A stretch of 64,000 nt of DNA from Mycolicibacterium porcinum (GTDB lineage: Bacteria; Actinomycetota; Actinomycetes; Mycobacteriales; Mycobacteriaceae): assembly GCA_002086835.1 (NCBI GenBank), contig MVIG01000012.1, forward strand, positions 62,001 through 126,000, in the 5' to 3' direction. The notes beneath the pieces were generated by a model. The model worked only from the letters and a program-made list of their open reading frames with translations. It had not been told where the DNA came from and did no database searches. Made by a program: the position numbers and the translations under genes. This document shows positions 23,728-34,105 of this stretch, one piece after another (positions within the stretch are counted from its first letter, which is position 1; the number at the start of each line of letters is the position of its first letter).

Positions 23728-24921
23728 TCACGCGCCGCGGCCCGCCTGTTGCTCGACCGACAACTCATGCGCCAACAACTCGGCAAAAGTGAAAGTACCT
23801 GTGGGGCGGTCGTTCTTGCCAAGCAGGTACAACCGTTTGACCGCGGCCAGGATGCCTTCGGCGATGGCGTCACGAGTCTGGGTGGACAGCAACAGCCCGC
23901 GGTCATGCGGGTTGGTGATGTACCCGATGTCGACCTGGACGGTGGGCATCCGGGTCAGACGCAGCAGATCCCAGGTCCGGGCGTGCGAGCGACAATCACG
24001 AAGACCGGTGCGGGCCACCACTTCTCGTTGGATGAAGTCGGAAAGATTGCGGCCGATGGTGGACACCGAACCGTGGGAGTTGCCGAAGTGGAAGGAGGCG
24101 ACCCCGTTGGCGGCGGGGGAGCGCTGGCTTTCGCAGCGCAGGCTGATCATCAGATCGGCGCCGACCCGGTTGGCGGTGGCGGCTCGTTCCGGATCCATGG
24201 GACTGCGGTTGGCCGGCCGGGAGATGAACGTCTCCATGCCGATCGCGGTCATCCGGCCTTCCAGCCGACTTGCCAAGTCCCACAAGATGTCTGCTTCGCT
24301 GATCGGCCCGTCCGGCCCGTTCATGATCAAGCCGTGGTCCGCTCCGCCGCGGCCCGGATCGATGATGACGTGCTTACCCGACAGCTGAGGACCGGAGCGG
24401 CGCACCAGCTCCTCCTCGCGGATCGCGTGCGGCGAACCGCCGGTCACCCGGGAGCCCAGGAAATACAACGAGCGCAACGTTTCCGGTCCGCAGATACCGT
24501 CCGGGTACAGCCCGTACTCACGCTGATACGAGGACAACGCGTTATGGGTCTGCAGACCGAAATGGCCGTCCACCATGCCGGTGTAGAAGCCGAGGTCCTG
24601 CAAGCGCGCCTGCAGGGTCGCCACGTCGTCGCCGTACATGGGCGCACCGAACTGATGGGTCAGTGTGCGTGCACCGAGCCGGTAGGAGGCCTCGCGCAGG
24701 GCGCGATATGTGGCCTCCCCGACGATTCCGTCGACCAACAAGCCGCGGCGCTGCTGAAACGCCCGGACGGCGCTGTCGAGCTCGTCGTCGAACGCGTCCA
24801 GCGCAACATGTCTACCGGTGCTCAGGTCGGCGTCCGGATTGTCGATCAGGCCCAATGCAGCCAACGCTGCCCGGATCTCGGTGACTGCTCCGCCACGGTC
24901 ACCGCGACGCAGACTCGACAT
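23728..24921 (-). CDS. cwlM: CwlM, N-acetylmuramoyl-L-alanine amidase-like regulator of MurA
   Basis: 397 residues. Two peptidoglycan-binding-1 repeats (about 5-75 and 90-150) precede an Amidase_3-like domain (about 183-365) with VIIDPGRGGADHGL, where the family's catalytic HGG is replaced by RGG, and VDIGYITNPHD. No signal peptide. In mycobacteria CwlM is a cytoplasmic regulator: PknB phosphorylates Thr374 and the phosphoprotein activates MurA. Thr374 is present here at that exact position, in RPTGTFTF. Start ATG 24921 has GGAGGGG. It converges on the GH1 gene. Confidence 0.95.
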   Translation of the reverse strand: MSSLRRGDRGGAVTEIRAALAALGLIDNPDADLSTGRHVALDAFDDELDSAVRAFQQRRGLLVDGIVGEATYRALREASYRLGARTLTHQFGAPMYGDDVATLQARLQDLGFYTGMVDGHFGLQTHNALSSYQREYGLYPDGICGPETLRSLYFLGSRVTGGSPHAIREEELVRRSGPQLSGKHVIIDPGRGGADHGLIMNGPDGPISEADILWDLASRLEGRMTAIGMETFISRPANRSPMDPERAATANRVGADLMISLRCESQRSPAANGVASFHFGNSHGSVSTIGRNLSDFIQREVVARTGLRDCRSHARTWDLLRLTRMPTVQVDIGYITNPHDRGLLLSTQTRDAIAEGILAAVKRLYLLGKNDRPTGTFTFAELLAHELSVEQQAGRGA

Positions 24922-25032
24922 TCGGCCCCTCCATGCTGGTCTCCGGCCGTCTGCCGGACTAGCTAGCCAGCATTGTCTCAGATTTCGGCCACATACCGGA
25001 AAACGCCAGGCGTATCCGGGGTGTGAGTGAGG

Positions 25033-25365
25033 TCAGAGCGCGTCGGAGAGTTCCCGCAGCAGCGCGGCCTTGCCCTTGGCGCCGACGATGCGCTTGACCG
25101 GCTGGCCGTCCTTGAACAGGATCAGCGTCGGGATGGACACCACCTGGAAGTCGCGGGCGGTGGCGGGGTTGGCGTCGACGTCGATCTTGGCGACCCGCAA
25201 CTCACCGGCCTTCTCGCCGGCGATCTCCTCGAGCACCGGGGCGACCATCTTGCACGGCCCGCACCAGGTGGCCCAGAAATCCACCAGCACCGGGGTGCTG
25301 CTGGTCAGGACGTCGGTGGAGAACGAATCGTCGGTGACCGTTACTGTCGCGCTGTCCGCACTCAT
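25033..25365 (-). CDS. trxA: Thioredoxin
   Basis: 110 residues, a single thioredoxin fold with the redox motif WATWCGPCKM and cis-Pro in VSIPTLILF. It reduces protein disulfides and is recharged by the reductase encoded 33 bp upstream. ATG 25365 has GGAGAG. Equivalent to trxC of M. tuberculosis. Confidence 0.98.
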   Translation of the reverse strand: MSADSATVTVTDDSFSTDVLTSSTPVLVDFWATWCGPCKMVAPVLEEIAGEKAGELRVAKIDVDANPATARDFQVVSIPTLILFKDGQPVKRIVGAKGKAALLRELSDAL

Positions 25366-25398
25366 GGAACTCTCCTGTCAGGTCGAAATCTGTTGGTA

Positions 25399-26334
25399 TC
25401 AGTCGTTTTCGGCGAGCCAACGCTCGGTGTCGATTGCCGCAGAACAGCCGCTGCCCGCAGCGGTGATGGCTTGGCGGTAAGTATGGTCGACCAGGTCACC
25501 GGCGGCGAACACGCCGTCGAGCGTGGTGGCGGTGGTGCGGCCGATGACCTTCACATAGCCCTCGTCGTCGAGATCGATCTGTCCGCGCACCAGTTCCGAG
25601 CGCGGGTCGTGGCCGATGGCGACGAACACGCCGGTCACTTCCAGCTTGGACTCCTCACCGGTGACGGTGTCGCGAAGCCGAACCCCGGTCACCTTCGGAT
25701 CGCCCTCGATCTGGGTGATCTCGGTGTTGGTGAGGAAGGTGATCTTCTCGTTGGCGCGGGCCCGCTCCAGCATGATCTTGGAGGCGCGGAACTCGTCGCG
25801 GCGGTGGATCAGTGTCACCGACCGGGCGAACCGGGTGAGGAACGTCGCTTCCTCCATCGCCGAATCGCCGCCGCCGACGACGATGATGTCCTCGTCGCGG
25901 AAGAAGAACCCGTCGCAGGTCGCGCAGGTGCTCACACCCATGCCGGTCAACGCTTCTTCACCGGGCACGCCGAGGTGCCGTGCCGCGGCACCCATGGCCA
26001 GGATCACGGACCGGGCCTGGTGGGTTTCGTCGCCGACGGTGACCGATTTCACCGGGCCGGTGAGGTCGACAGCGTCGACGTCTTCCATGCGCAGGTCAGC
26101 ACCGAAGCGCAGAGCCTGCTCGCGCATCTCGTCCATCAGCTCGGGGCCGGTGATGCCCTCGCGGAAACCGGGGTAGTTCTCCACCTCGGTGGTGGTCATC
26201 AGCGCGCCACCGAACTGCGTGCCCTCGAACACCAGCGGCTTGAGCTGGGCGCGGGCGGCGTAGATCGCCGCGGTATATCCGGCGGGGCCGGAACCGATGA
26301 TGATGACGTCGTGAACCGTCGCTGAGTTGGACAT
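25399..26334 (-). CDS. trxB: Thioredoxin reductase
   Basis: 311 residues, a low-molecular-weight flavoenzyme. FAD-binding [16 protein letters not shown] at the N-terminus, redox-active CATC in [17 protein letters not shown]-binding [12 protein letters not shown], and the C-terminal FAD motif [16 protein letters not shown]. It passes electrons from NADPH to thioredoxin. ATG 26334 follows AGAAAGG. Operon with trxA; upstream is the anti-SigM gene. Confidence 0.98.
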   Translation of the reverse strand: MSNSATVHDVIIIGSGPAGYTAAIYAARAQLKPLVFEGTQFGGALMTTTEVENYPGFREGITGPELMDEMREQALRFGADLRMEDVDAVDLTGPVKSVTVGDETHQARSVILAMGAAARHLGVPGEEALTGMGVSTCATCDGFFFRDEDIIVVGGGDSAMEEATFLTRFARSVTLIHRRDEFRASKIMLERARANEKITFLTNTEITQIEGDPKVTGVRLRDTVTGEESKLEVTGVFVAIGHDPRSELVRGQIDLDDEGYVKVIGRTTATTLDGVFAAGDLVDHTYRQAITAAGSGCSAAIDTERWLAEND

Positions 26335-26416
26335 GTAAGCCTTTCTGCCGTACTCGGCACGGGTTGCAACGTCAGCCTAGGCCGGATGTGTTCCCAGGTG
26401 AGCTTCGTAGAACAGA

Positions 26417-27169
26417 CTACGGATGCCTCGCCGGGCGTTGGACCACGGTCTGGGCCAGGGACCCGGCACGACCGGCATCGCAGTCCGCGGCGAGCACCAC
26501 GGCGACGACGGATTCGGGTGGGTCGGGGCGGTTCGGCGGCATCACGACCAGCACACCGCGCTGACCGGCCAGTTCGACCGGCTGGGCGCCCAGAATCCGG
26601 ACGTCGGGGGAGTATCCCAGCGCGGTGAGGCAGGCGGTGCGGCGCCGCGCGTCGGTCAGCGGCCCCAGGTCAGGGGGTTTCGCCAGCAGGCCAAGGATCT
26701 GGGCCTCGGACAGGCCGACCTCGCCGCGTGGCGGTGACACCGTGATCTGGCCCAGGCTGACCCGGGTCGAGGGGACCTCAGCTGCCGGCCGCATCAGTAC
26801 GATGCCGCCCACGACCGCGGCCACCACGGCCGCACCCGCTCCAGCCACAGCGGCGATCGATCTCCAGCGTGTCGAGGACGGGGTCCGGGGGACAGGTTCA
26901 GCCCGCAGCGCCTCGGTGAGCCGGGCGCTGACCTCCGCGGGCACGGGTGGCGCGGACTGCGAATCCGCGCCCAGCTCACGCAGGTCACGGCGGACCCGAT
27001 CGAGGGCGGCCAGCGTGCTGCGCGCCTCGGGGCTGGCCAGCGGGTCGGTGCGCACGCGCCGGCGCACATCCGCGGCGGTGGCGTCGTCGAGCAGTCCGGC
27101 CTGCAGGTCGGCCAGCAGCTCAGTGGGAATCGGGCCGTCCGACGGCACTCGGGGCGTGCTGCCGTTCAT
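26417..27169 (-). CDS. rsmA: Anti-sigma-M factor RsmA (Rv3912-like)
   Basis: 250 residues. The N-terminal cytosolic part (about 1-105) should hold SigM; it contains LLADLQAGLLDDATAADVRRR. One membrane helix (about 115-135, AAVAGAGAAVVAAVVGGIVL) is followed by an extracytoplasmic domain of about 110 residues. ATG 27169 lies inside the 3' end of sigM (50-nt overlap), so the sigma factor and its inhibitor are translationally coupled. A longer frame to 27220 is unlikely. No zinc-binding HxxxCxxC is seen, so it is not a ZAS-type anti-sigma. Confidence 0.88.
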   Translation of the reverse strand: MNGSTPRVPSDGPIPTELLADLQAGLLDDATAADVRRRVRTDPLASPEARSTLAALDRVRRDLRELGADSQSAPPVPAEVSARLTEALRAEPVPRTPSSTRWRSIAAVAGAGAAVVAAVVGGIVLMRPAAEVPSTRVSLGQITVSPPRGEVGLSEAQILGLLAKPPDLGPLTDARRRTACLTALGYSPDVRILGAQPVELAGQRGVLVVMPPNRPDPPESVVAVVLAADCDAGRAGSLAQTVVQRPARHP

Positions 27170-27773
27170 CGGCTTCAAAATACTGGAGAAGCCGAGCCAG
27201 CTTGTGCCTGGCGCGGGCACAGCGGCTCTTCACGGTGCCCTCGGCCACCCCGAGCAGCTGCGCCGTCTCGGCGACCGAATAGCCCTGCATGTCGACCGCC
27301 ACCACCGCGGCCCGCTGCTCGACCGGCAGCTGCATCAGTGCCCACTCCACCACGATCGCGGTGGCCACCCGAGGCGCCGGGTCACCGGCCGGGTCGTGCA
27401 CGTGCAGCAGATGACTGAACTCGTACGGGGACGCCGCGGGCTGGGTTCGCGACCGGCGCACCCGGTCCAGGCAGGCGTTGACCACGATCCGGTACAGCCA
27501 GCTGCTGACCGCGGAGTCGTGCCGGAACGATGCCGCGGTGCGATGTGCCGAGAGCAGGGCCTCCTGCACCGCATCGTCGGCGTCTTCGTGATGATGGCTG
27601 GTCAGAAAGGCCAGGCGGCGCAACTGCCGGTGGTGGCGGTGCACCAGCTCCTCGAACGCGTATCGGTCCCCGGCGACGTGGGCGGCCAGCAGTTCGGCAT
27701 CAGTACGCGTCACGGTGTCGTGCCCCCGTAGCTGCGCGCTCGCCTGCTTGCCGGCTCCCCCGAACCTACCCAC
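27120..27773 (-). CDS. sigM: ECF sigma factor SigM
   Basis: 217 residues. Region 2 (about 35-100) has ADDAVQEALLSAHRTAASFR and SSWLYRIVVNACLDRVRR; region 4 (about 140-195) has LPVEQRAAVVAVDMQGYSVA and GVAEGTVKSRCARAR. In mycobacteria SigM governs a small set of secreted/ESX-type genes and is held by RsmA. GTG 27773 is favoured: TAAGTT lies 6 nt upstream on the minus strand, predicting a leaderless message. The 3' end overlaps rsmA. Confidence 0.95.
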   Translation of the reverse strand: MGRFGGAGKQASAQLRGHDTVTRTDAELLAAHVAGDRYAFEELVHRHHRQLRRLAFLTSHHHEDADDAVQEALLSAHRTAASFRHDSAVSSWLYRIVVNACLDRVRRSRTQPAASPYEFSHLLHVHDPAGDPAPRVATAIVVEWALMQLPVEQRAAVVAVDMQGYSVAETAQLLGVAEGTVKSRCARARHKLARLLQYFEADERQHAPSAVGRPDSH

Positions 27774-27872
27774 ACGCTGAACTTAAACGCTGCGGGGCGA
27801 CGGCCAGGACACTTGTTTGCCCGATGCGCTGTATCTCCAGGTCAACGCCCCGGAGCGGCTGTGGATGACGGG

Positions 27873-30800
27873 TCAGGAGGCCGCTTTGAGGGTGATCTCG
27901 GAGATGTCGGTGCGGCTCTTGCCGTCCACGGTGCCCAGCGTCGAGATCCACACCAGGACGTAGGAGGTCGACGACGCCTTGTTCACCGAGATGGTGTTGG
28001 AGCCGGGCTTGAGCGGGGTCGGCGGGGTCAGCTCGGTGGTGTCCGACAGCGACGACGGCGACGCGGACTGCGCCGAGCGGATCTGTACGGAGGTGCCGGT
28101 GCTCGTCACGTTGAGGGTGACCGCGCCGATCACGGTCGGTTGCGGCAACTGCAGCATCAGGCCGACGCCGTTCTTGAACCCGGGGAAGGGGGCGGGATCC
28201 GAATAGGTGTCGGTGGACCACGCAGTGCTGGAGTTGCCGTCGATGGCCTGCCCGGCGGTAGCCGGCGAGTCGGCCTCGCCTTCGGGCGAGAACACCGTGG
28301 CCCGAACGGGTTTCACCGTGCTGCCGGTGGCCGCATTCGAATTGTCCTGCGATCCTTCTGTGCTCGCCGACGGCGCGTTCAGGCCAAGCTCGTCGCGGTT
28401 CAGACCGCCCCCGACATCGCCGAAGATGCTGTTCAGCACCGAGGCCATCACGATCAGCGCCACCAGGATGATGGCGGCTCCCACGCTGATTCCGATGATC
28501 AGGCCCTTGCGGCGCCGGGCCTCTGCGGCTTCGTGCTCCTCGGGCGTCTCGTGTGCCCGGACCGGGGCGGCCGGGGCCGGAGTCTCCTCGACCGAGCCCA
28601 GCAGCTCGGTGCGATCGGCGATCGCGGTGGCCTGTTGCAGCAGATTCAAAAGCGTTGGAGCACTGCGGATCCCACCGCCGGGCTGGACGGCGCGGGCGGC
28701 GGCCGCCGAGATCTGGAAGGGGATGTCCCGGTCGATGGCGCGCGGCTCGACCGGCTGGCCGGCCTGGTCCAGTGCGGCGGGCTCCAGCCCGCTGCGGGCT
28801 CCGGACTCCGGCAGCGGCCAGCGGTTGACCAGCAGTGCGTAGAGCGCGGCCCCGATGCCACGGATGTCGTCGTCAGGGGTGGCCTCGGGCATGGTGGCCG
28901 GGAAGGCCAGTGCCACATCGCCTTCGATGCTGACGCGGACCCGGCTCGGGTGGTCGATCGACAGTGCGACGCCGGCGCGGTGAGCGGCCTCGGCGGCAGC
29001 GGCCAGCGACTGAATGGCCCGGGCCCCACCGATCGGGGACGGCGAGGTGTCGGCCACCTCGGCCAGCGAGCCGCCGCGGATCCACTCCGAGACGATCAGG
29101 CCGCCCGATCCGCTGTGGGCCACGTCGAGCACCCGCGCGATCCCGGGAACGTCGAGACGGCTGAGTTTGAGGGTGCGGGAAAGGATCTCCTGCACCTTGG
29201 CGTCAGGCATGGTGGCGTCGGGGTCGACGAAGGTCAGTGCCACCTGGCGGTCGAGCGCGGTGTCGAGCGCCTGCCAGAACTGCAGGTGCGGCGGACCGCC
29301 GTGGAACACGAGCAGGCGGTAGCGCCCCTCGGCGATGGTCGCCCCCGGAATGAGGTGCACGTCGTCTTCTGCGGATTCCAGCCCGGCATCGTGCGGCGGG
29401 GCGAACGAGATCGGCTCACGGGTGGGGTCGCCGCCGAAGTCGGTGAGCGGACGCGTCGCGCCGTTCGACCGGGCCGCGGCCGGCTCGTCGGCGGGGGCGT
29501 CGTCCTCGGCCGGGGTGGCGGCTTCCACGGTGGGGGCCACGTCGGGCTGGAACTCGTCGGCGGCCGGACGCGGCAACTTCGTCGTCTCGGTTGTCATCCC
29601 GGTACTCGACGTGGAGTCCAGCGCCGGGCCGTCCGCAGATTCGTCGGTCACCGGTGATCCTTTCCACATCCCCGCCCCGGCAACACCTGCCGGACTCCCG
29701 CCTCCGGCGGCTGCCGGGCTTGACGGCCACCCAATGGGAGAAGAATTCCTCTGATCAGGGTACGTGACGGGCGCTGGGGGATGAGGCCCGACGGGCGGCG
29801 AAATTGTTTGCACGGCTACCTTTGCGGCCCCCGGCGGCGCCGCGACACGCCCCCGCGCGAGCCGGCGGCGGACCACGGCCAGTGCCGACTGCGCCTCGGG
29901 CACCCGTGCCGCGAGCATCACGCCGGCGATGATCGGGACCATGATCACGCCGAGTGCGAGCAGGCGCAGCAGCGAACCGCCGGCACCCGCGCGCTCGGTC
30001 AGCGAGTCCAGTCCCAGCAGCCGATCGGCGGCGTGGGCGACCAGGCTCGCGATCAACGAGGCCGCGATGGTTACCAGGATCGTGCGGATCACCGCGTCGC
30101 GCAGCAGCCGGCCGCCGCGCGGTCGCAGGTTGGCCTTCAGCAGCACGTATCCGACCACCGCGCCTGCCACGAATCCCAGACCGTTGGCCAGGCCCAGGTA
30201 GCCGGCGACCATGTCGGGGTTGTCGGTCAGGTGCGGCGCGGCGATCGAGGCGGCGATCTTGACGACCGTGATCACGACGATGATGACGATCGGGGTCCAC
30301 GGCTTTTCCCGCGCGTAGAACACCCGAAGCTGCAGCAGCACCAGCGCGTAGGGGATCAGTGTGAAGGCCGAGAGCGTGATCGCCATGCCGAGGTAACCGG
30401 CGTCGGTGGCGCTGAAGTTGCCGTAGGCGAACAGCGCGCTGCCGATCGCCGGACCGCCGACGGTCATCATCGCGACGATCGGGATCAGCGTCACCATCGT
30501 CAGGCGGGTGGCCAGGGACAGATCGTCGAGGACGGCGGGGACGTCGTCGGCCGCCGCGTTGCGGCTCAGGCGCGGCATCACCACGGTCAGGACCGTGACG
30601 CCAATCATCCCGAACGGCAGCTGCAACACCAGCCAGGTGTAGTTGTAGATGGCAGGCCCGGAGGCGGCCGCCGTACTGGCGATCTGGTTGCCGACGATCA
30701 GGCCGACCTGGCTGATCAGCACGTAGAGCACCATCGCCGAGGCCATGGTGCCGAACTTCTTGAGCCGGTCGTCGATACCCCACAGCGGCCGCAGGCTGAC

Positions 30801-31592
30801 CCGTTCGGCGCGGATCGCCACGAACAGGACGACGGCCTGGACCACCACACCCAGCGTCGTGCCGACACCGAGGACCACGAGCTTCGCCGTGCCGAGCTGG
30901 ACCGGATCGCTCGACAGCTCGCCGGGCACCAGCACGAAGACGCCCAGTGTCACGATCGCCACCACGTTGTTGAGCACGGGGGCCCAGGCCGGTGGGCCGA
31001 ACACGTTGCGGGTGTTGAGGATCGCGCCGAACACCGAGGTCAGCCCGTAGAACAGGACCTGAGGCAGCAGCAGGTAGGCGAAGGCCACGGTCAGCGGGTT
31101 GTTCACCTGCGGATCGCTGCCGAGCATGAGCCGCACCAGCAGCGGCGCGCACAGCACCGACAGCACCGTGGTGACCAGCAGCAGCGTGGTGGCCAGCGTC
31201 ACCAGCCGCCGGATGAAGGCGGTGCCGCCGTCGGGGTCGTCGCGTTCGGCCCGGGCCAGCACCGGCACGAAGATCGCGGTGAAGGTGGCCTCGAGCACCA
31301 GCGCGGCGACCATGTTGGGCAGCTGGTTGGCCACCGAGAACGAGCTCGTCAGGGGTCCACCGAGCAGCGCCATCAGCAGCACGAACCGGAGGAACCCGGT
31401 GATCCGCGAGATCAGCGTGGCGAACGCCATGCCCCACGATCGGGACACCACCGCGGCGTCGGACAGCTCGGCGCGCCCGGCCGGTCGGCCCGGGCCCGTG
31501 GCATGCGGGATCCGCGGCGGGCCCGGTGGGCGGACCGGGTTCGGGATGGGCGGGGCCGGTGGGCGGGTCCCGGGTTGGTCGGGCGGCATCAT
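27873..31592 (-). CDS. murJ: MurJ (MviN) lipid II flippase fused to a pseudokinase and extracellular domain
   Basis: 1239 residues. After a Pro-rich leader (1-45), residues about 50-580 form the MviN/MurJ multi-helix flippase that moves lipid II across the membrane. A long linker leads to a protein-kinase-like domain (about 745-960), starting at LIPGATIAEGRYRLLVF, that lacks the canonical catalytic HRD/DFG residues. A single helix (about 1029-1053, GLIIGISVGAAIILVALIVM) leads to an outside beta-rich domain. In M. tuberculosis the pseudokinase is phosphorylated by PknB and recruits FhaA, braking peptidoglycan synthesis. The ATG overlaps the upstream stop (TGATG). Confidence 0.96.
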   Translation of the reverse strand: MMPPDQPGTRPPAPPIPNPVRPPGPPRIPHATGPGRPAGRAELSDAAVVSRSWGMAFATLISRITGFLRFVLLMALLGGPLTSSFSVANQLPNMVAALVLEATFTAIFVPVLARAERDDPDGGTAFIRRLVTLATTLLLVTTVLSVLCAPLLVRLMLGSDPQVNNPLTVAFAYLLLPQVLFYGLTSVFGAILNTRNVFGPPAWAPVLNNVVAIVTLGVFVLVPGELSSDPVQLGTAKLVVLGVGTTLGVVVQAVVLFVAIRAERVSLRPLWGIDDRLKKFGTMASAMVLYVLISQVGLIVGNQIASTAAASGPAIYNYTWLVLQLPFGMIGVTVLTVVMPRLSRNAAADDVPAVLDDLSLATRLTMVTLIPIVAMMTVGGPAIGSALFAYGNFSATDAGYLGMAITLSAFTLIPYALVLLQLRVFYAREKPWTPIVIIVVITVVKIAASIAAPHLTDNPDMVAGYLGLANGLGFVAGAVVGYVLLKANLRPRGGRLLRDAVIRTILVTIAASLIASLVAHAADRLLGLDSLTERAGAGGSLLRLLALGVIMVPIIAGVMLAARVPEAQSALAVVRRRLARGRVAAPPGAAKVAVQTISPPVGPHPPAPVTYPDQRNSSPIGWPSSPAAAGGGSPAGVAGAGMWKGSPVTDESADGPALDSTSSTGMTTETTKLPRPAADEFQPDVAPTVEAATPAEDDAPADEPAAARSNGATRPLTDFGGDPTREPISFAPPHDAGLESAEDDVHLIPGATIAEGRYRLLVFHGGPPHLQFWQALDTALDRQVALTFVDPDATMPDAKVQEILSRTLKLSRLDVPGIARVLDVAHSGSGGLIVSEWIRGGSLAEVADTSPSPIGGARAIQSLAAAAEAAHRAGVALSIDHPSRVRVSIEGDVALAFPATMPEATPDDDIRGIGAALYALLVNRWPLPESGARSGLEPAALDQAGQPVEPRAIDRDIPFQISAAAARAVQPGGGIRSAPTLLNLLQQATAIADRTELLGSVEETPAPAAPVRAHETPEEHEAAEARRRKGLIIGISVGAAIILVALIVMASVLNSIFGDVGGGLNRDELGLNAPSASTEGSQDNSNAATGSTVKPVRATVFSPEGEADSPATAGQAIDGNSSTAWSTDTYSDPAPFPGFKNGVGLMLQLPQPTVIGAVTLNVTSTGTSVQIRSAQSASPSSLSDTTELTPPTPLKPGSNTISVNKASSTSYVLVWISTLGTVDGKSRTDISEITLKAAS

Positions 31593-34105
31593 CAGGGTCG
31601 ATCCGGGCTGGTTTCGGAGGCAGGCGGGGAGACCGGCGCGGCGGCGGGCGCGACGCCGTCATCGGCGCCGGTGTCGGCGTTGAACGCCATGGCGACGTCG
31701 AGCGGATCCGGGTGTTCGCCCGGCGGGATGAGGTCGGCCCGGTCGGGCTGACCGCGGAACCGGTGCCACAACCGGCGGCCGGCGAGCGTCACCAGTACCG
31801 CACCGGCCGACAGCGTGATGAAGAACAGCACCTTGCCGTAGGCGTTCGAGTGCACCGACAGGCGAACCGGGTCACCGAGGGTGAGGCCGTCAGCGGTCTG
31901 CAGGCTGACGTCGACCGCCACGCGCTGGGTGAAATGCACTTCGATCGGCACCCGCAACGGCAGGTAGCCCGGTGGCAGCTCGATCTCACCCATGTCGGTG
32001 ACGGTCATCCCGGGCGGCGCGTCGACGTGCAGCCGGACACGTACCGGAACCGGCAGATCGTTGCGCAGGGCCAGCGGCAGCGGGCTGCGTTCGGTGGCCA
32101 GCGTGTACGCCCCACCCGGGTTGACGATCGTGACAGCGCCGAACATGTCGTTCACGCTGCGGCTGACCGTCTGCAGCCGCTGCTCGGCCAGCCCGTCCCG
32201 GGCCTCGGGTGGTACCGATTGGCTCAGTGCCCGCAGCATGTCCTCCCGCAGCGGAGCGGTGTACTGCATACCGGTCAGGCCAGTGCGCTCGTCGGTGGTC
32301 AGCGCGGCGGTCAGTCCCCACAGCCGGCTGATCACCGCCGAGATGCCGCTGTCGATGTTCTCGTCGATGTTGCCGCGCGGGTTGCCGAGGGAATCCGGCG
32401 GCGCGGGCGCCACCGGCTCGGCGGGCACGGCGTTGCTCTCGGCGATCACGGCGGGCAGTGGCCGCGGCACGGCCAGCCCGGCGTGGATCGTGGTGGCCAC
32501 CGACGTCAGGATGGCCTGCGCGTCGTCGGCGTCCAGCGACCACACCAGCGGCGGCATCAGGATCTGGGTCCGAGGCTCCTCGGTGGGCGTGAGTCCGCGC
32601 CACAACAGCGCGCCGAGGGCATCCTGGCGCCGCGCGGTCTGCGAGTCGTGGCGCACCGGGATCTCCAGCGACGGGTCCAGATAGGACGGTGCCACCGGGT
32701 CGGTGCCGGCACCCGCGAGGGCGGCGCCGACGGCCGGATCGAATCCCGCGGCCACGACTTCGGGCCGGTACCGCAGCGGGGTGACATCGGCGGTCTCGGG
32801 GGCGCCGGTTTCCGAATCCTGGGCGGTGACGTGTGCGGCCGAAATGCTGACCGTCTGACCTTGGGCGGCCAGCAGGTCCAGTGCCGGGCGGGTGAGCGGG
32901 CCGTCGCCGAGGAGGCTGGCCCCCCGGACCGACGTGACGCCCAGGATCTGGTCGACGATGTCACCGGCACCGTTGGTGGCGATCCCGCTCAGGCCGGGAT
33001 CGCCGACTCGCTCAAGCGCGCTCAGATCGGCTTGCGCGTAGTTGGTGGGTGCCACGCAGAGTCGTCCGGCCAGGGCGCGCAGTCGATTCAGCCAGCCGAG
33101 TGCGGCTTCCTGACCGGTTCCCGGTCGCGTCGGGGTGCCCGGTCCGGCGTCGGGCCCGTCGTTGACGACGTAGCCCCCGGTCATCGCGTTGACCGTGACG
33201 AGCAGGTCGGGGTCGACGGCAAGGCACAGGGTGGCCCGCATCTGGCCGCCGGAGTCGACGGTCGGACCGGTGGCGAAGTCGGCCGCGGACAGCAGGGTGT
33301 CGAGTCGCCCGCCGGGAGCCAGCGAGGCGGCGAGGCTGTCGTCGACCAGGCGCACGGGCGTGGTTCCGCCGGGCGCGCCTGGGGCCAGCCGGGGCCGGTC
33401 GGCCAGCGGCCAGAGCATGGTCATCCGCACGGGCTGCGACGTGTCCGGCGGCACCACCGAATTGAGCGTGTCGGCCGCTGACATCGAGTCGGGGGTGTCG
33501 CCCGCGGGCCGGTCGGGGGGCACGCCGAGGACCGGCAGCAGGAAGCGTGCGTCGTCGAGTTTGGCCGGCGCACCGTAGTCGGGCGTGCCGTTGACGTTGA
33601 TCAGCACCGGGTACACGCCGGGTTCGGTGATGCTCAGCGATCCGGCACCCTCGGTGCGCAGCGGATAGGACAGCGTGAACCCCACCGACTGGCCGCGGTC
33701 CAGCTCCGGCGCCAACGTGACGAAGTCGGCGACCGGCTCGAATCGGGCGGCGTCCCCCGTCAGGTCGGTGCGCAGCTGACTCGACGAGGTCACGGCCTTC
33801 GCGTGTTCCATCCGGATGTCCACGTCGCGAACCGGTCGGTCGCCGACATTGAGGATGGCCCCGCTGACCGTCACCACCGATTCACTGGTGGTGGTGACGA
33901 CGTCGGGGGTGACGCGGTCGATGCGGATCTGGAGGAACGGCAGCGCCCCTGGTTCGCTCGCGTCCGCGCGGGGCAGCAGGACGGGGAGCGCGGCGGTGGA
34001 CCACACCGAGAACAGCAACACCACCGCCACAAGCACCACTGTGTGCGCCAGGAGGGAGACCCCTCGGCGCACCGCCGGGGCCGCGGTCACGGTCCCTGTC
34101 CGCAT
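31592..34105 (-). CDS. Large membrane-anchored secreted protein (DUF6049, Rv3909-like)
   Basis: 837 residues. An N-terminal hydrophobic helix (about 16-40, [20 protein letters not shown]) exports a long extracytoplasmic region, and a second helix near residues 755-785 returns the chain to a short acidic/Pro-rich cytosolic tail. No catalytic motif is recognisable. Family members lie between mutT4 and murJ throughout Mycobacteriales, so a role in envelope assembly with MurJ is inferred from context only. It overlaps mutT4 by 19 nt and murJ by 1 nt. Confidence 0.85.
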   Translation of the reverse strand: MRTGTVTAAPAVRRGVSLLAHTVVLVAVVLLFSVWSTAALPVLLPRADASEPGALPFLQIRIDRVTPDVVTTTSESVVTVSGAILNVGDRPVRDVDIRMEHAKAVTSSSQLRTDLTGDAARFEPVADFVTLAPELDRGQSVGFTLSYPLRTEGAGSLSITEPGVYPVLINVNGTPDYGAPAKLDDARFLLPVLGVPPDRPAGDTPDSMSAADTLNSVVPPDTSQPVRMTMLWPLADRPRLAPGAPGGTTPVRLVDDSLAASLAPGGRLDTLLSAADFATGPTVDSGGQMRATLCLAVDPDLLVTVNAMTGGYVVNDGPDAGPGTPTRPGTGQEAALGWLNRLRALAGRLCVAPTNYAQADLSALERVGDPGLSGIATNGAGDIVDQILGVTSVRGASLLGDGPLTRPALDLLAAQGQTVSISAAHVTAQDSETGAPETADVTPLRYRPEVVAAGFDPAVGAALAGAGTDPVAPSYLDPSLEIPVRHDSQTARRQDALGALLWRGLTPTEEPRTQILMPPLVWSLDADDAQAILTSVATTIHAGLAVPRPLPAVIAESNAVPAEPVAPAPPDSLGNPRGNIDENIDSGISAVISRLWGLTAALTTDERTGLTGMQYTAPLREDMLRALSQSVPPEARDGLAEQRLQTVSRSVNDMFGAVTIVNPGGAYTLATERSPLPLALRNDLPVPVRVRLHVDAPPGMTVTDMGEIELPPGYLPLRVPIEVHFTQRVAVDVSLQTADGLTLGDPVRLSVHSNAYGKVLFFITLSAGAVLVTLAGRRLWHRFRGQPDRADLIPPGEHPDPLDVAMAFNADTGADDGVAPAAAPVSPPASETSPDRP

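Noticed and set aside
23728..24921. Calling CwlM an active cell-wall amidase
   Set aside because: No signal peptide and the HGG-type metal ligand is missing; the cytosolic regulatory role fits better.
29781..31751. 656-codon open frame antisense to murJ, very His/Arg/Gln-rich
   Set aside because: Composition is that of the reverse strand of membrane-protein codons; murJ on the other strand is unmistakable.
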